A stretch of 64,000 nt of DNA from Spongilla lacustris. Its lineage: Eukaryota; Porifera; Demospongiae; Spongillida; Spongillidae. The notes under the pieces are model-generated. The model made no database searches. It was given only the letters and a program-made list of their open reading frames with translations, and was not told where the DNA came from. How positions within the stretch are numbered: the stretch's first letter is position 1; each line of letters starts with the position of its first letter. The position numbers and the translations under genes are program-made. The stretch lies in NCBI GenBank assembly GCA_949361645.1, contig OX442416.1, forward strand, positions 5,896,362 through 5,960,361, read 5' to 3'. Below are positions 1 to 11,788 of the stretch, one piece after another.

Positions 1-1050
1 ATAACCTTGAACTGGTAAGTCCCAAAAGGTGTGCTAAAAGCTGTCTTCTCCTTATGCTCTGGCTCCATTTCCACTTGCCAGTAGCCACTTGCAAGGTCTA
101 AGGTAGAAAACCATTTCGCTCCACCCAGCATGTCAAGAGTCTCATCTATTCTAGGTAAGGGGTGAACCTCTTTCTTGGTTACATCATTAACACGGCAAAA
201 GTCTACACAAAACCTTAATGTACCATCCTTCTTTCTAGCTAGAACAATGGGAGATGACCATGGGCCACTGCTTGCCTCAATCACGTCTTGTTGCAGCATG
301 CCATCCAGCATTTTCTTTACTGTCTCTCTTTGATGGTAGGGCATACGTCTAGCCTGTTGATGGATGGGAGGGGCATCACCTGTGTTGACCTTATGCTTCA
401 GCACATTCGTTCGTCCCAGGTCCTTCTCACCTACAGAGATAACATCTGAAAACTCACACAACAACACTTTCAATTTTTCTTGATCTGCACATGAAATCTC
501 ATCTATTCGGGTTACCATGGAATCAATTGCCCTAGCAACATCCTCAGACAAATGCGTTTTGTGAGCTGAACATGTGACACCGGTGTCAGTGTCTACTGGT
601 TCCAGGCTAACTACATCCACCTGTGCCCCACAACAAAAACAGCCTATGGCTTCTTCAGCTTGAAGTGTTGCTGGGAATGGCAGTGGGTTAAGTATTTGAA
701 CAACTATCTGACCTGATTGGATAGGTGAAATTGATCGTGCAATCAACACACCATGAGTTTCAACCATCTCTGAATGTGGTTCGAAAATTCCAACTGCAGC
801 ACTACCGTCAGTTGGAGTTACTCTAACAGGCAGCCTGACTTGATGATAACCTGGAATCACTACCTTCTCTCCCAAAACACCTGGAATCACTACCTTCTCT
901 CCCAAAACAACATGACATGTGGATGACTGGGCACCAAAAGACAATGGAACACAATTACCAGGTTTGCCTACCGTCAAAGTCCTTTCCCCTAGATCAACCA
1001 AGCATTTCTGCTTCTCCAAATAATCAGTTCCCAGTAGGCACTGTTGCAAC
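1..1050 (-). pseudogene. Pol fragment: protease end and reverse transcriptase start
   Basis: A continuous reading frame on the minus strand, displaced by one base from the gag-protease frame. It begins with the C-terminal protease motif CLLGTDYL. It then runs through a linker and enters a Ty3/Gypsy reverse transcriptase: 'DGTLRFCVDFRxxN'-type palm motif near 190-240, 'HPLPRIDETLDMLGGAKWFS' near 100-165, catalytic-block 'TLDLASGYWQ', and 'FSTPFGTYQF' at the edge. The YxDD box lies outside the window. The frame is open as far as I can read, so the only visible damage is the single frameshift. A perfect 30-bp in-frame tandem duplication lies at about 849-908. Confidence 0.8.
849..908. repeat. 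30-bp perfect tandem duplication in pol
   Basis: The 30-base unit beginning CCTGGAATCACTACC occurs twice in succession. Because 30 is a multiple of three it adds ten residues without breaking the frame. Confidence 0.9.
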
Positions 1051-2145
1051 ATTTTGCTCAACTACAAGAACCTTGTGCTTCCCTTGATGTGTACCAATCT
1101 GCAAGTGAAGATCAATCTCCCCGGCCACCTTAAGCTGTTCACCATTTACAGCCATAACAGGAACAGTGCATGGGGAGAGTGAACTTTTGACCTTGATTTT
1201 CACAATATTCCACACTGCTTCATGTATAAGTGTTACTGAAGAACCAGTATCTACTAACATGCTGACACTGAATCCCTCTATATGCCCTTGTATGGTTAAT
1301 GTACATGCAACAGCTGATGTATGCTCCACTGACTTATTGTTTGATGGCTTCCTCTGTACACCTTGTCTTCTGCTTGGAAAATCCCGTCTTAAATGTCCTG
1401 TCTCACCACAATGCCAGCAAGTCTGCTTTCTTTTAGGGCCATTTCTCTTTCCTGGTTCACGTTCCGCCATCAGCTTGGTCAATTGCTCAGTCAACCGCTC
1501 AACCTGTTGAGAAAGCTTGTGTACCTGGCCGTCACTCCTTCCAATAGCACAGCTACTTCCGCCTCCTCTGGTATCTTCAATTGTAGCTCCCGCTTTTAGA
1601 TGCTCTTGGGCTAACTCCGCTGTCTGCAGCCTGTAAGCCAGTTTCACCGCGTCGTCCAGCGTCTTTGGTGAATCTGTGAGGAGTTTGAGCTGGGTGGTAG
1701 GGGAGAGAATACCCTGGATAAATTGGTAACGAGCAACCTCCAAGCGCCTCTCCGGTGACCATGAGGGATATCCTTTGTCAGCCAGAACACGCAACCTGCC
1801 GGCGAATTCGAGGACAGACTCACCTGCTTTCTGTCTCGCCACGTGCATCTTAGCCTGCCACTCTAACTCCACCCCGTCGGGAGCAAAGTGACGCGCGAGG
1901 CACGCTTTCACCGCACCATACTCAACCGTTTCGCTCACCAACCCCAGCTGACTTACAATCCTAAAAGGCTCGTCTTCAAGCAGCGAGACCAACTCTGCTC
2001 CTTTCTTCTCTTCAGGTAAGCCCGCTTCTTGAAAACATAGTTCCACTCGCTTTATCCATAGACTGAAGTCGGTACCAGTTGCGAAGCGAGGGGGAGGACG
2101 CGCTGAAAACCGAGTGGGCCTCCTCTCGCGTTCGGGCTCCGTCAT
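1024..2145 (-). CDS. Gag plus aspartic protease of Gypsy element
   Basis: A 373-residue frame. The N-terminal two thirds is a retrotransposon capsid-type Gag (W-rich start, then the 'GESVLEFAGRLRVLADKG' type block near residues 107-125). A CCHC zinc knuckle of the form CWHCGETGHLRRDF follows near residue 241; its last Cys is replaced by Phe-Pro. Next comes a pepsin-like retroviral protease with the catalytic LVDTGSS motif near residue 299. The frame stops at TGA 1024 before the usual C-terminal protease motif (LLG-D-L). That motif is present one base over, so this ORF ends at a frameshift inside the protease, not at a natural gag-pol boundary. Met 2145 is the first ATG after the putative primer site. 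Confidence 0.75.
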   Translation of the reverse strand: MTEPERERRPTRFSARPPPRFATGTDFSLWIKRVELCFQEAGLPEEKKGAELVSLLEDEPFRIVSQLGLVSETVEYGAVKACLARHFAPDGVELEWQAKMHVARQKAGESVLEFAGRLRVLADKGYPSWSPERRLEVARYQFIQGILSPTTQLKLLTDSPKTLDDAVKLAYRLQTAELAQEHLKAGATIEDTRGGGSSCAIGRSDGQVHKLSQQVERLTEQLTKLMAEREPGKRNGPKRKQTCWHCGETGHLRRDFPSRRQGVQRKPSNNKSVEHTSAVACTLTIQGHIEGFSVSMLVDTGSSVTLIHEAVWNIVKIKVKSSLSPCTVPVMAVNGEQLKVAGEIDLHLQIGTHQGKHKVLVVEQNVATVPTGN

Positions 2146-2150
2146 CCCGG

Positions 2151-2172
2151 CCCACTTCTGACACCAATGTAG
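2151..2172 (-). promoter_or_regulatory. Candidate primer-binding site of left Gypsy element
   Basis: Directly inside the candidate LTR end (minus strand ...CGCTACA) the sequence is TTGGTGTCAGAAGTGGG. The position and the leading TGG fit a tRNA 3'-CCA-complementary primer site. The tRNA was not identified. Confidence 0.4.
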
Positions 2173-2737
2173 CGTCGGTTACAGGTGTGGCAAAAGGTTC
2201 ATCCAATACAACAACATACGCGCTTATCATGGCCAGCAATTGAGGACATGAATAATAAGTTACTATAGGATGATGATATTAAAATTCTGATTTCACCAAT
2301 ATATTTTCCTGATTTTTTTATGATTTATCATACTTTCAAAATGGCTAATTATTAATTAAAATTAATTAACTATATTTACAACAACATGTTATTTTATGAA
2401 CGCCGCATAGTAGTTAGCTTATAAAAAGACTAGTCCTGTATTTTTGGGTGCTAAAACTCTCGTTTTGTAGCTCAAAAACCTAAATACAACATACGCATGC
2501 GCAAAATTAATTGACTGCGTAACTCGTTCCCAGACTCTTAAAGCTCACGCGACGCAGGATCCCCCCTCGAGCTAGTTCGCTACTAAACATTTAGAACCTT
2601 CCGTAAGTTGTGAAGTGAATGTGTGTTGCTTGGCTTGCAAGGATGCTCTAAAAGCAATTTGTCGTGTTGGTGTGGCCTACATTGCGCAAGTGCGGAGTAT
2701 AAAAATGGTCTTGTAGGTGTTCTAGTTAGGCATAGCC

Positions 2738-2797
2738 CGACCTTCGCGTTTAGCGGAAACGTTCCAGGTACCACGTTCCGCCAAAATGCGAAGGTCG
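2738..2797. repeat. 60-bp near-perfect hairpin
   Basis: CGACCTTCGCGTTT... pairs with ...AAAATGCGAAGGTCG around a centre at CCAGGTACC. The stem is interrupted by one or two mismatches. It is a short palindromic element of unknown origin. The flanks 2240-2737 and 2798-2854 are AT-rich and contain nothing else recognisable. Confidence 0.7.
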
Positions 2798-2854
2798 CGC
2801 AAGCCCAACTAGCTTTTGCATAAAAGTTTTAAGCAACTTAACCATAAAAAGTAT

Positions 2855-3437
2855 TAAGAGTGTGAAGGGTTAATCAGCCTAACGGCAAAAATAGCCCTGT
2901 GGGTGTGGTCTTTGTAAGAGTTCGAAGGGTTAATCAACCTAGCGGCAAAAAGGGTCCTGTGGGTGTGGTCTTTGTAAGAGTATCAGGGGTTAAGGCACAT
3001 AGCCGAAAGAAAAAGCCTTGTGGGTGTGTTAAGAGTGTCAGGGGTTAAAAGACATAGCCGAAAGAAACTGCCCAGTGAGTGTGTTAAGAGTGTCAAGGGT
3101 TAAAGTACATAGCCGAGAGAAGCAGCCCAGTGGTTGTGTTAAGACTGTCAGGGGTTAAACGACAAAGCCGAGAGAAAGAGCCCAGTGGGTGTGTTAAGAG
3201 TGTCAGGGGTTAAACGACATTGGGTGTTTTAAAAGTGTCAGGAGTTAAACGACATAGCCGAAAGAAACAGCCCAGTGAGTGTGTTTAGAGTGTCAAGGGT
3301 TAAAGTACATAGCCGAGAGAAGCAGCCCAGTGGGTGTGTTAAAAGTGTCAGGGGTTAAAGTACATAGCCAAGAGAAACAGCCTAGTGTGTGTGTTAATAG
3401 TGTCTGGGGTTAAACGACATAGCCGAGAGTAACAGCC
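2855..3437. repeat. 55-60-bp satellite array
   Basis: About ten head-to-tail units start with TAAGAGTGTCAGGGGTTAAA and contain ACATAGCCGAAAGAAACAGCCCAGTGGGTGTGT in various forms. The first two units are 60 bp (starts at 2855, 2915, 2975); the rest are about 55 bp, with one internally deleted unit near 3200-3240. A further piece of the same unit (CCGAGAGAAACAGCCCAGTG) reappears at 6925-6956, on the far side of the polypyrimidine block. Confidence 0.9.
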
Positions 3438-3725
3438 CCTCCTTCCCTCCTCCCTCCCGCCCTCCTCCCTCCCGCCCTCCCTCCCCCCTCCCCTCCCCCT
3501 CCTTCCCTCCCCCTCCTTCCTTTCCCCTCCTTCCCTCCCCCTCCTTCCCTCCCCCTCCTTCCCTCCCCCTCCTTCCCTCCCCCTCCTTCTCTCCCCCTCC
3601 TTCCCTCCCCCTCCTTCCCTCCTCCCTCTCTCCCTCCCTCCTCCCTCCCTCGCTCCCCCTCATTCCCTCCTCCCTCCCCTCCTTCCCTCCTCCCTCCCCT
3701 CCTTCCCTCTCCGTCACACTCCATC

Positions 3726-3756
<31 letters not shown>

Positions 3757-6700
3757 GATGCTACCAGTAAATATACATATTGTGGATATGCTTACATGTA
3801 GATGTGTTAATATTGTTTGGATCCTCCTTCACTCCCCCTCTCTCCCTCCCTCCCTCCCCCTCATTCCCTCTCTTCCTCCCTCCCTCCCCCTCCTTCCCTT
3901 CTCCCTCTCTCCCTCCCTCCTCCCTCCCTCCCTCCCCCTCCTTCCCTTATCCCTCTTTCCCTCCCCATCCTTCCCTCCCCCTCTCTCCCTCCCTCCTCCC
4001 TCTCCCCCTCCCTCCCTCCTACCTCCCTCCCCCTCCTTCCCTCCTCCCTCTCTCCCTCTGTCCCCCTCCTTCCCTCCTCCCTCTCTCCCTCCCTCCCCCC
4101 TCCCTCCCTCCGTCCCTCCCTCTGTCCCCCTCCTCCCTCTCTCCGTCCCTCTCCCTCACACTCCATCTGTCTGTGTGTGTGTGTGTGTGTTTGTGATGCT
4201 ACCAGTAAATATACATATTGTGGATATGCTTAGATGTGTGTTAATATTGTTTGGATCCTCCTTCACTCCCCCTCTCTCCCTCCCTCCTCCCTCCCTCCCT
4301 CCCCCTCATTCTCTCTCCCCCCCTCCCTCCCTCCGCCTCCTTCCCTCCTCCCTCTCTCCCTCCTCCCTCTCTCCCTCCTCCCTCTCTCCCTCCCTCTCCC
4401 TCCCTCCCCCTCCTTCCCTCATCCCTCTTTCCTCCCCTCCTTCCCTCCCCCTCTCTCCCTCCCTCCTCTTTCTCTCCCTCCCTCCATCCTACCTCCCTCC
4501 CCCTCCTTCCCTCCTCCCTCTTACCCTCTGTCCCTCCTCCCTCCTTCCCCCTCCTTCCCTCCTCCCTCTCCCCCTTCCTCTCCCTCACACTCCATCTGTC
4601 GGTGTGTGTGTGTGTTTGTGATGCTACCAGTAAATATACATATTGTGGATATGCTTAGATGTGTGTTAATATTGTTTGGATCCTCCTTCACTCCCCCTCT
4701 CTCCCTCCCTCCCTCCCCCTCCTTCCCTCTCTTCCTCCCTCCCTCCCTCCCCCTCCTTCCCTCCTCCCTCTCTCCCTCCCTCCCCCTCCTTCCCTCTCTT
4801 CCTCCCTCCCTCCCTCCCCCTCCTTCCCTCCTCCCTCTCTCCCTCCCTCCCCCTCCTTCCCTCATCCCTCTTTCCCTCCCCTTCCCTCCACCTCCTTCCC
4901 CCTATCTCCCTCGCTCCTCCCTCCCTCCTCCCTCCCTCCTCCCTCCCTCCTCCCTCCCTCCTCCCTCCCTCCTCCCTCCCTCCTCCCTCCCTCCCTCCTC
5001 CCTCCCTCCCTCTCTCCCTCCCTCCCTCCCTCCCTCCCTCCCTCCCCCTCCTTCCCTCCTCCCTCTCTCCGTCCCTCTCCCTCACACTCCATCTGTCTGT
5101 GTGTGTGTGTTTGTGATGCTACCAGTAAATATGCATATTGTGGATATGCTTAGATGCGTGTTAATATTGTTTGGATCCTCCTTCACTCCCCCTCTCTCCC
5201 TCCCTCCTCCCCCCTCATTCCCTCTCTTCCTCCCTCCTTCCCTCCTCCCTCTCTCCCTCCCTCTTCCCTCCCTCCCTCCCCCTCCTTCCCTCATCCCTCT
5301 TTCCCTCCTCCTCCTTCCCTCCCCCTCTCTCCTCCCTCCCTCCCTCCTACCTCCCTCCCCCTCCTCCCTCTCTCCCTCCCCCCTCATCCCTCTCTCCCTC
5401 CCCCTCCTCCCTCTCTCCCTCCCCCTCCTCCCTCTCTCCCTCCCCCTCCTCCCTCTCTCCCTCCCCCTCCTCCCTCTCTCCCTCCCCCTCCTCCCTCTCT
5501 CCCTCCCTCCCTCCTCCTTCCCTCCTCCCTCTCTCCGTCCCTCTCCCTCACACTCCATCTGTCTGTGTGTGTGTGTGTGTGTTTGTGATGCTACCAGTAA
5601 ATATACATATTGTGGATATGCTTAGATGTGTGTTAATATTGTTTGGATCCTCCTTCACTCCCCTCTCTCCCTCCCTCCTCCTCCCTCCCCCTCATTCCCT
5701 CTTTCTCTCTCCCTCCCTCCCTCCCCCTCCTTCCCTCCTCCCTCTCTCCCTCCCTCCTCCCTCCCTCCCCCTCCTTCCCTCATCCCTCTTTCCTCCCCTC
5801 CTTCCCTCCCCCTCTCTCCCTCCCTCCTCCCTCTTACCCTCCGTCCCTCCTCCCTCTCCCCCTTCCTCTCCCTCACACTCCATCTGTCGGTGTGTGTGTG
5901 TGTGTTTGTGATGCTACCAGTAAATATACATATTGTGGATATGCTTAGATGTGTGTTAATATTGTTTGGATCCTCCTTCACTCCCCCTCTCTCCCTCCCT
6001 CCCTCCCTCCCCCTCATTCCCTCTCTTCCTCCCTCCCTCCCTCCCCCTCCTTCCCTCCTCCCTCTCTCCCTCCCTCCTCCCTCCCTCCCTCTCCCTCCTT
6101 CCCTCATCCCTCTTTCCCTCCTCCATCCCTCCCCCTATCTCTCTCCCTCCCTCCTCCCTCCCTCCCTCTCCCTCCTTCCCTCATCCCTCTTTCCCTCCTC
6201 CATCCCTCCCCCTACCTCCCTCCTCCCTCTCTCCCTCCCTCCTACCTCCCTTCCTCTCTCCCTCCCTCCCTCCCTCTCTCCCTCCCTCCCTCTCTCCCTC
6301 CCTCCCTCCCTCCCTCCCTCCCTCCCCCTCCTTCCCTCCTCCCTCCTTCCCTCCTCCCTCTCTCCGTCCCTCTCCCTCACACTCCATCTGTCTGTGTGTG
6401 TGTGTTTGTGATGCTACCAGTAAATATGCATATTGTGGATATGCTTAGATGTGTGTTAATATTGTTTGGATCCTCCTTCACTCCCCCTCTCGCCCTCCCT
6501 CCTCCCCCCTCATTCCCTCTCTTCCTCCCTCCTTCTCTCCTCTCTCTCTCTCCCTCCCTCCTCCCTCCCTCCCTCCCCCTCCTTCCCTCATCCCTCTTTC
6601 CCTCCCCCTCCTTCCCTCCCCCCCTCTCCCTCCCTCCTCCCTCTCTCCCTCCCTCCCTCCCTCCTACCTCCCTCCCCCTCCTCCCTCTCTCCCTCCCTCC

Positions 6701-6924
6701 TTCCCTCCCTCCCTCTCCTTCCCTCCTCCTTCTCTCCCTCCCTCTCCCTCACACTCCATCTGTCTGTGTGTGTGTGTGTGTGTTTGTGATGCTACCGGTT
6801 AATATACATATTGTGGATATGCTTAGATGTGTGTTAATATTGTTTGGATCCTCTTTCACTCCCCCTCTCTCCCTCCCTCCGCCCTCCCTCCCCCTCATTC
6901 CCTGTCTCCCTCCCTCTCCCTCAC
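3438..6924. repeat. Polypyrimidine block with 323-500-bp higher-order repeat
   Basis: On the plus strand this is (CCCTCCCT)-type sequence broken eight times by the same linker. Each linker has CACTCCATCTGTC, a TG dinucleotide run, GATGCTACCAGTAAATAT, then TTAATATTGTTTGGATCC. GATGCTACC starts at 3757, 4195, 4620, 5115, 5587, 5910, 6410 and 6788. The linkers are nearly identical while the CT stretches between them vary in length. Long apparent ORFs here are translations of CCT/TCC repeats and are not genes. Confidence 0.95.
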
Positions 6925-6956
6925 CCGAGAGAAACAGCCCAGTGAGTGTGTTAATA
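6925..6956. repeat. Remnant of the 55-bp satellite
   Basis: CCGAGAGAAACAGCCCAGTGAGTGTGTTAATA matches the end of the satellite unit that is interrupted at 3437. It indicates that the polypyrimidine block expanded within, or was inserted into, the array. Confidence 0.75.
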
Positions 6957-7099
6957 ACAGTGGCTTTATACCATATATGGCAGTGACATGTCAGGTCAAC
7001 ATCTAAAGAAGCCTTACAAATTATCTCCCCATAACCCAACACAGGTGTTAGGGACTAGGTCATGTGTGGTGTTATGTGATGCATCCTGCCTATTCACAT

Positions 7100-9860
7100 G
7101 CACTCTACAGGGTTAACTGACCTTATGGTATGTACTGCAATGTGGTGGTCAGTGAATGTTTCGGTTTGAATTTACTCCATGTGTGTGGTTGTACGTTGAG
7201 AGTGTTCAGGGTTAATGAAAATAATGTTCTTAGGAGCTTTTAACTTGATAGCTACATGTAGTTGTGTGGTCCCCTTTTATCCATCAGTCCACACACACAC
7301 TTGTCAACATGCACATGCACTCACACACACACTTATGCACACACATTGAGCTTGTATCGTAACACTTGGCACACTAACTGTTATTTCCCACATTGTTAAC
7401 TGACCTTACAGCTATATTGTAGCCTGGAATTTGTGGCCAATGACTTAGAGAGATTAACTTACTGTAGCCAGGACATGTAGCAAGTGGGTCGTTCCAAAAA
7501 CGTTTTTACCACCCTAGTGTCAAATCTGCATTATATTACCCATATTTAGTATCCACTTAGAAATATACACTTTCATAATATAATTGTATACCCTATCACT
7601 CTGTGTTTACAAGATACAGTACCTTGAATAATTAATTTTTCCCCCTTTTTTGTTTGCTTTGAATGACTACTGCTTCCCCCTTACAATGAGCATGCTCATT
7701 TTTTGTGCGCAAGAGGAAGGGTTTTATGGGAACACACCCTTGAGCATGCAAATGCACATTGTTTGTCATAAGGGGGAGTGGCAATACATTCATTTGGCAT
7801 AGTGTTGTAACATAGCCAAAAATAAGAAAAAAACTAGGACACCATCCTTTGTTTGCTAGATAGCTGCCAACAGTTAACAGCTTTCTGTGAATTCAACTTT
7901 TTGGGATACTGATCACAGGGTCTGGGATATTGATTTTAAGTCAGGCTGCCATATTTAATCCCCCATTGCATTCAGATCAATTGCATTCATGAACTGCTTT
8001 TATCAAAACAAAACAACCAGAACAATCAAAACAAACACTTCACAGGGAGATTAAATATGGCAGCCTGACTTAAAATCAAAATCCCAGACCTTGTGATCAG
8101 TATCCCAAAAAGTTGAATTCACAGAAAGCTGTTAATTGTTGGCAGCTATCTAGCAAACAAAGAATGGTGTCCTAGTTTTTTTCTTATTTTTGGCTATGCT
8201 ACAACCCTATGCCAAATGAATGTATTGCCACTCCCCCTTATGACAAACAATGTGCATTTGCATGCTCAAGGGTGTGTTCCCATAAAACCCTTCCTCTTGC
8301 GCACAAAAAATGAGCATGCTCATTGTAAGGGGGAAGCAGTAGTCATTCAAAGCAAACAAAAAAGGGGGAAAAATTAATTATTCAAGGTACTGTATCTTGT
8401 AAACAAAGAGTGATAGGGTATACAATTATATTGTGAAAGTGTATATTTCTAAGTGGATACTAAATATGGGTAATATAATGCAGATTTGACACTAGGGTGG
8501 TAAAAACGTTTTTGGAACGACCCCTGTGAGGGAATGGGAGTTGAGTGATGGACCTGTTAATATCATATTCATATTGTGCACCTACATGTATGTACTTATG
8601 TTTTACAGCTGCTACATTGCTTTTATCTGATTCAGGATGCATGTATGGTTCTTCTCCCTGCCACCCCTCCTGCACACACTGTCTCCCTTTCACACACACA
8701 CACCACCCTTCTTCCCTACACACCTACTTCCTTTCCTTCCCCTCCTTCCCCCCACACTTGAGGGAAGGGCTTTCCTATTGTTCACTAGCTTATGTACACA
8801 TGTGGTTGTGTACATGTACATGTATGTGTGTTGCAGCTGTAGCTTTATCTGATACAAGGAACTATTTTGCTACATATAGCATAAGCCAGCTGTAATGGCC
8901 TGCTTGAGCTACATGTAACCATGTCAGCAGATAGGGTACCATGCCAAGATATGTGTGTCCTCCATAATAACGTATCTCCTTCCATCATTAATGTGGTCAT
9001 ACTGAACGGTCTATGAGAATGGTCTTAAATTGAGAATGTAAAATAATGTTCTAAGGTACCCTTGTACATTTAGTTACATGTAGGTCTTCCACTGAGACAG
9101 CATGTATGGTTTAACATTACAGCTACATGTAGTTGTGTGGTCTGTACCGTAAGTTAACCCCATTTATGGACCATCCGTCCACACACGCTTGCACACACAT
9201 TTATGCACACGCACACACACGTACACTTATGCACATGCACACACAATTATGCGCACGCACGTGCACACACATTGAGCTGGTACATATATCTTAACACTTG
9301 GCACACTAACTATTATTTCCCACATTGTTAACTGACCTTACAGCTATAATGTAGCCTGGGATTTTGGTCAAAGATTAACTGACTGTACATGTAGCTAGGA
9401 TGGACCTGGTGTTATGTTAATATCATATTCATATTGTGTACCTACGTATACATGTGGTTATTTATTTGATTTACAGCTGCCCTTACATGTACAATGTACA
9501 TTGCTTTTATCTGATTCAAAATATGGTTCTTCTCCCTGCCACCCCTCCTGCACACACTGTCTCCCTTCCACACACACCACCTTTCTTCCCTCCACACACC
9601 AACCTTCCTTTCCTCCCCCCCCCCCCCCCCAAATGTGAGGAAGGGCTTTCCTATTGTTTACTTATGTATTCATATGGTTGTGTATGTGTGTTGCAGCTGT
9701 ACCTTATCTGATGTAAGATGCAGAGTTCTTATTTGGCTACATATAGGATAAATAAATATGAAGAGAAGCTTGCTGTAATGGCTTGCTTGAGCTACCTATG
9801 CCAGCAGATAGAGTACCATGCCGATACATGTGTGTCCTCCATATTACTCATCGTTAATGT
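7100..9860. repeat. Tandem duplication of ~0.85 kb, first copy interrupted
   Basis: The segment 7160-7485 plus 8524-8990 resembles 9030-9410 plus 9411-9860. Shared blocks include TTGGCACACTAACT, TTAACTGACCTTACAGCTAT, TAATATCATATTCATATTGTG and CTCCCTGCCACCCCTCC. Both copies carry CA-rich microsatellite. The copies are clearly diverged. The first contains the foldback element at 7486-8523; the second lacks it. No coding function is apparent in 6957-10364 apart from low-complexity frames. Confidence 0.8.
7486..8523. mobile_element. 1,038-bp foldback (long inverted repeat) element
   Basis: The two ends are exact inverted repeats (GGGTCGTTCCAAAAACG at 7486 and its complement ending at 8523). Pairing continues inward for about 475 bp with only scattered mismatches, to about 7962 and 8044, leaving a loop of roughly 80 bp. 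It has no coding capacity. No convincing target duplication was seen at the borders. The paralogous second copy of the host duplication near 9395-9415 lacks this sequence and approximates an empty site. Confidence 0.85.
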
Positions 9861-10379
9861 GGTCATACAGAACCTTGATGGTCCCTGACTACCTTCATAC
9901 CTTTTCATCATCTGCACATTATGGTACGCCTGCAAAGCTGCAAAATGTGGTGGAGGCAGGGACAATGGAGAGGTACATATGCCACTGAGAACCACTCCAT
10001 TGACAATGTTCGTGTTGTATTATCCTCTCTCTCTCCTCCCATTCAACAGATCATCCTCCATCCAATACGCCAACATTTTCCTATGCTGCTGTCATTAGAA
10101 GCTATATTCATGAGTGTGTGCATTGTGAAACTCAGTAATCCTGATACATGTAGTTGGATTCTTATGCCTTCTTGTGATTTACATACTGATTTTATTTGAC
10201 ATGGTTATTTTATTCAATATGAAAACTTTTAAAAAGCACACTAACAAGTGTGCAATACTTGGCACATCTTTAGCTGGGAACATACAACAACTCTTAAATT
10301 CATCTGATGAATGTTAGAGGGTATATCCCAAAAATCTTTTATATAAAACCATGCACAGTGAATGTCACAATCTGGGACA

Positions 10380-11756
10380 GTTTCTGGTGTTGGAGCACAC
10401 ACCCAACTTACTCACCCCATTGTAGGTTAAGGGGGAGTAGTGTGATGGTAGTATAGTATGTAGTAGGTGTGTGTGTGTGTGTGTGTTTGGGGGAGGGGGA
10501 GGGGAATGCCAAATGACTTTTGTGTAACGTAAAATTTCTATCACCTGACTCAAATAATAGACAGTGAAGTGTTTCCCCTACTCTGGGACATGATTGGGAC
10601 AGTATGCAATGTTTAGGTAGCATAGTAGTATGCATGGGTCATATGTTTGGGGAGGGGGGGGGGGGGTTAGTGACTTTTGTGTAACTAAAAATGGCTATCA
10701 CCTAACTCAAACAATAGACAGTGAAGTGTTTCCCCTACTCTGGGACATGATTGGGACAGTATCTAATGTTTAGGTAGCATAGTAGTATGCATGGGTCATA
10801 TGTTTGGGGGAGGGGGGGGGGGGGGGGTTAGTGACTTTTGAGTAACTAAAAATTTCTATCACCTAACTCAAACAATAGACAGTGAAGTGTTTCCCCTACT
10901 CTGGGACATGATTGGGACAGTATGTAATGTTTAGGTAGCATAGTAGTATGCATGGGTCATATGTTTGGGGGAGGGGGGGGGGGGGGGGTTAGTGACTTTT
11001 GAGTAACTAAAAATTTCTATCACCTAACTCAAACAATAGACAGTAAAGTGTTTCCCCTACTCTGGGACATGATTGGGACAGTATGTAATGTTTAGGTAGC
11101 ATAGTAGTATGCATGGGTCATATGTTTGGGGGAGGGGGAGGGGGGGGGGTTAGTGACTTTTGAGTAACTAAAAATTTCTATCACCTAACTCAAACAATAG
11201 ACAGTGAAGTGTTTCCCCTACTCTGGGACATGATTGGGACAGTATGTAATGTTTAGGTAGCATAGTAGTATGCATGGGTCATATGTTTGGGGGAGGGGGG
11301 GGGGGGGGGGGTTAGTGACTTTTGAGTAACTAAAAATTTCTATCACCTAACTCAAACAATAGACAGTAAAGTGTTTCCCCTACTCTGGGACATGATTGGG
11401 ACAGTATGTAATGTTTAGGTAGCATAGCAGTAAGCATGGGTCATATGTTTGGGGGAGGGGGGGGGGGGGGGGTAAGTGACCTTTGTGTAACTAAAAATTT
11501 CTATCACCTGACTCAAACAATAGACAGTGAAGTGTTTCCCCTACTCTGGGACATTGTTAGGACAGTATGTAATGCTTAGTGGATGCATGGGTCATATGTT
11601 TGGGGGAGGGGGGGGGGGGGGGTAAGTGACTTTTGTGTAACTAAAAATTTCTATCACCTGACTCAAACAATAGACAGTGAAGTGTTTCCCCTACTCTAGG
11701 ACATGATTAGGACAGTATGTAATGTTTAGGTAGCATACATGGGTCATATGTTTGGG

Positions 11757-11788
<32 letters not shown>

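Larger units (their letters stand above)
1..2590 (-). mobile_element. Ty3/Gypsy LTR retrotransposon, partial, frame-broken
   Basis: A Gypsy-class element on the minus strand, truncated by the left window edge inside reverse transcriptase. Reading right to left there is a candidate 5' LTR, a candidate primer-binding site, gag with a zinc knuckle, a protease, and then the start of pol. The 3' half and the 3' LTR lie outside the window, so the LTR cannot be confirmed by comparison. The LTR (about 2168-2590) is suggested only by TGT...ACA termini and by the region just inside it, which reads TGGTGTCAGAAGTGGG on the minus strand and resembles a tRNA-primed start site. The element differs in sequence from the two other Gypsy elements in the window. 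Confidence 0.8.

Noticed and set aside
3394..6986. Many long ORFs rich in Pro/Ser/Leu or Arg/Glu/Gly
   Set aside because: They are translations of CCCTCC-type repeats on both strands in several frames at once; the repeat explains them.
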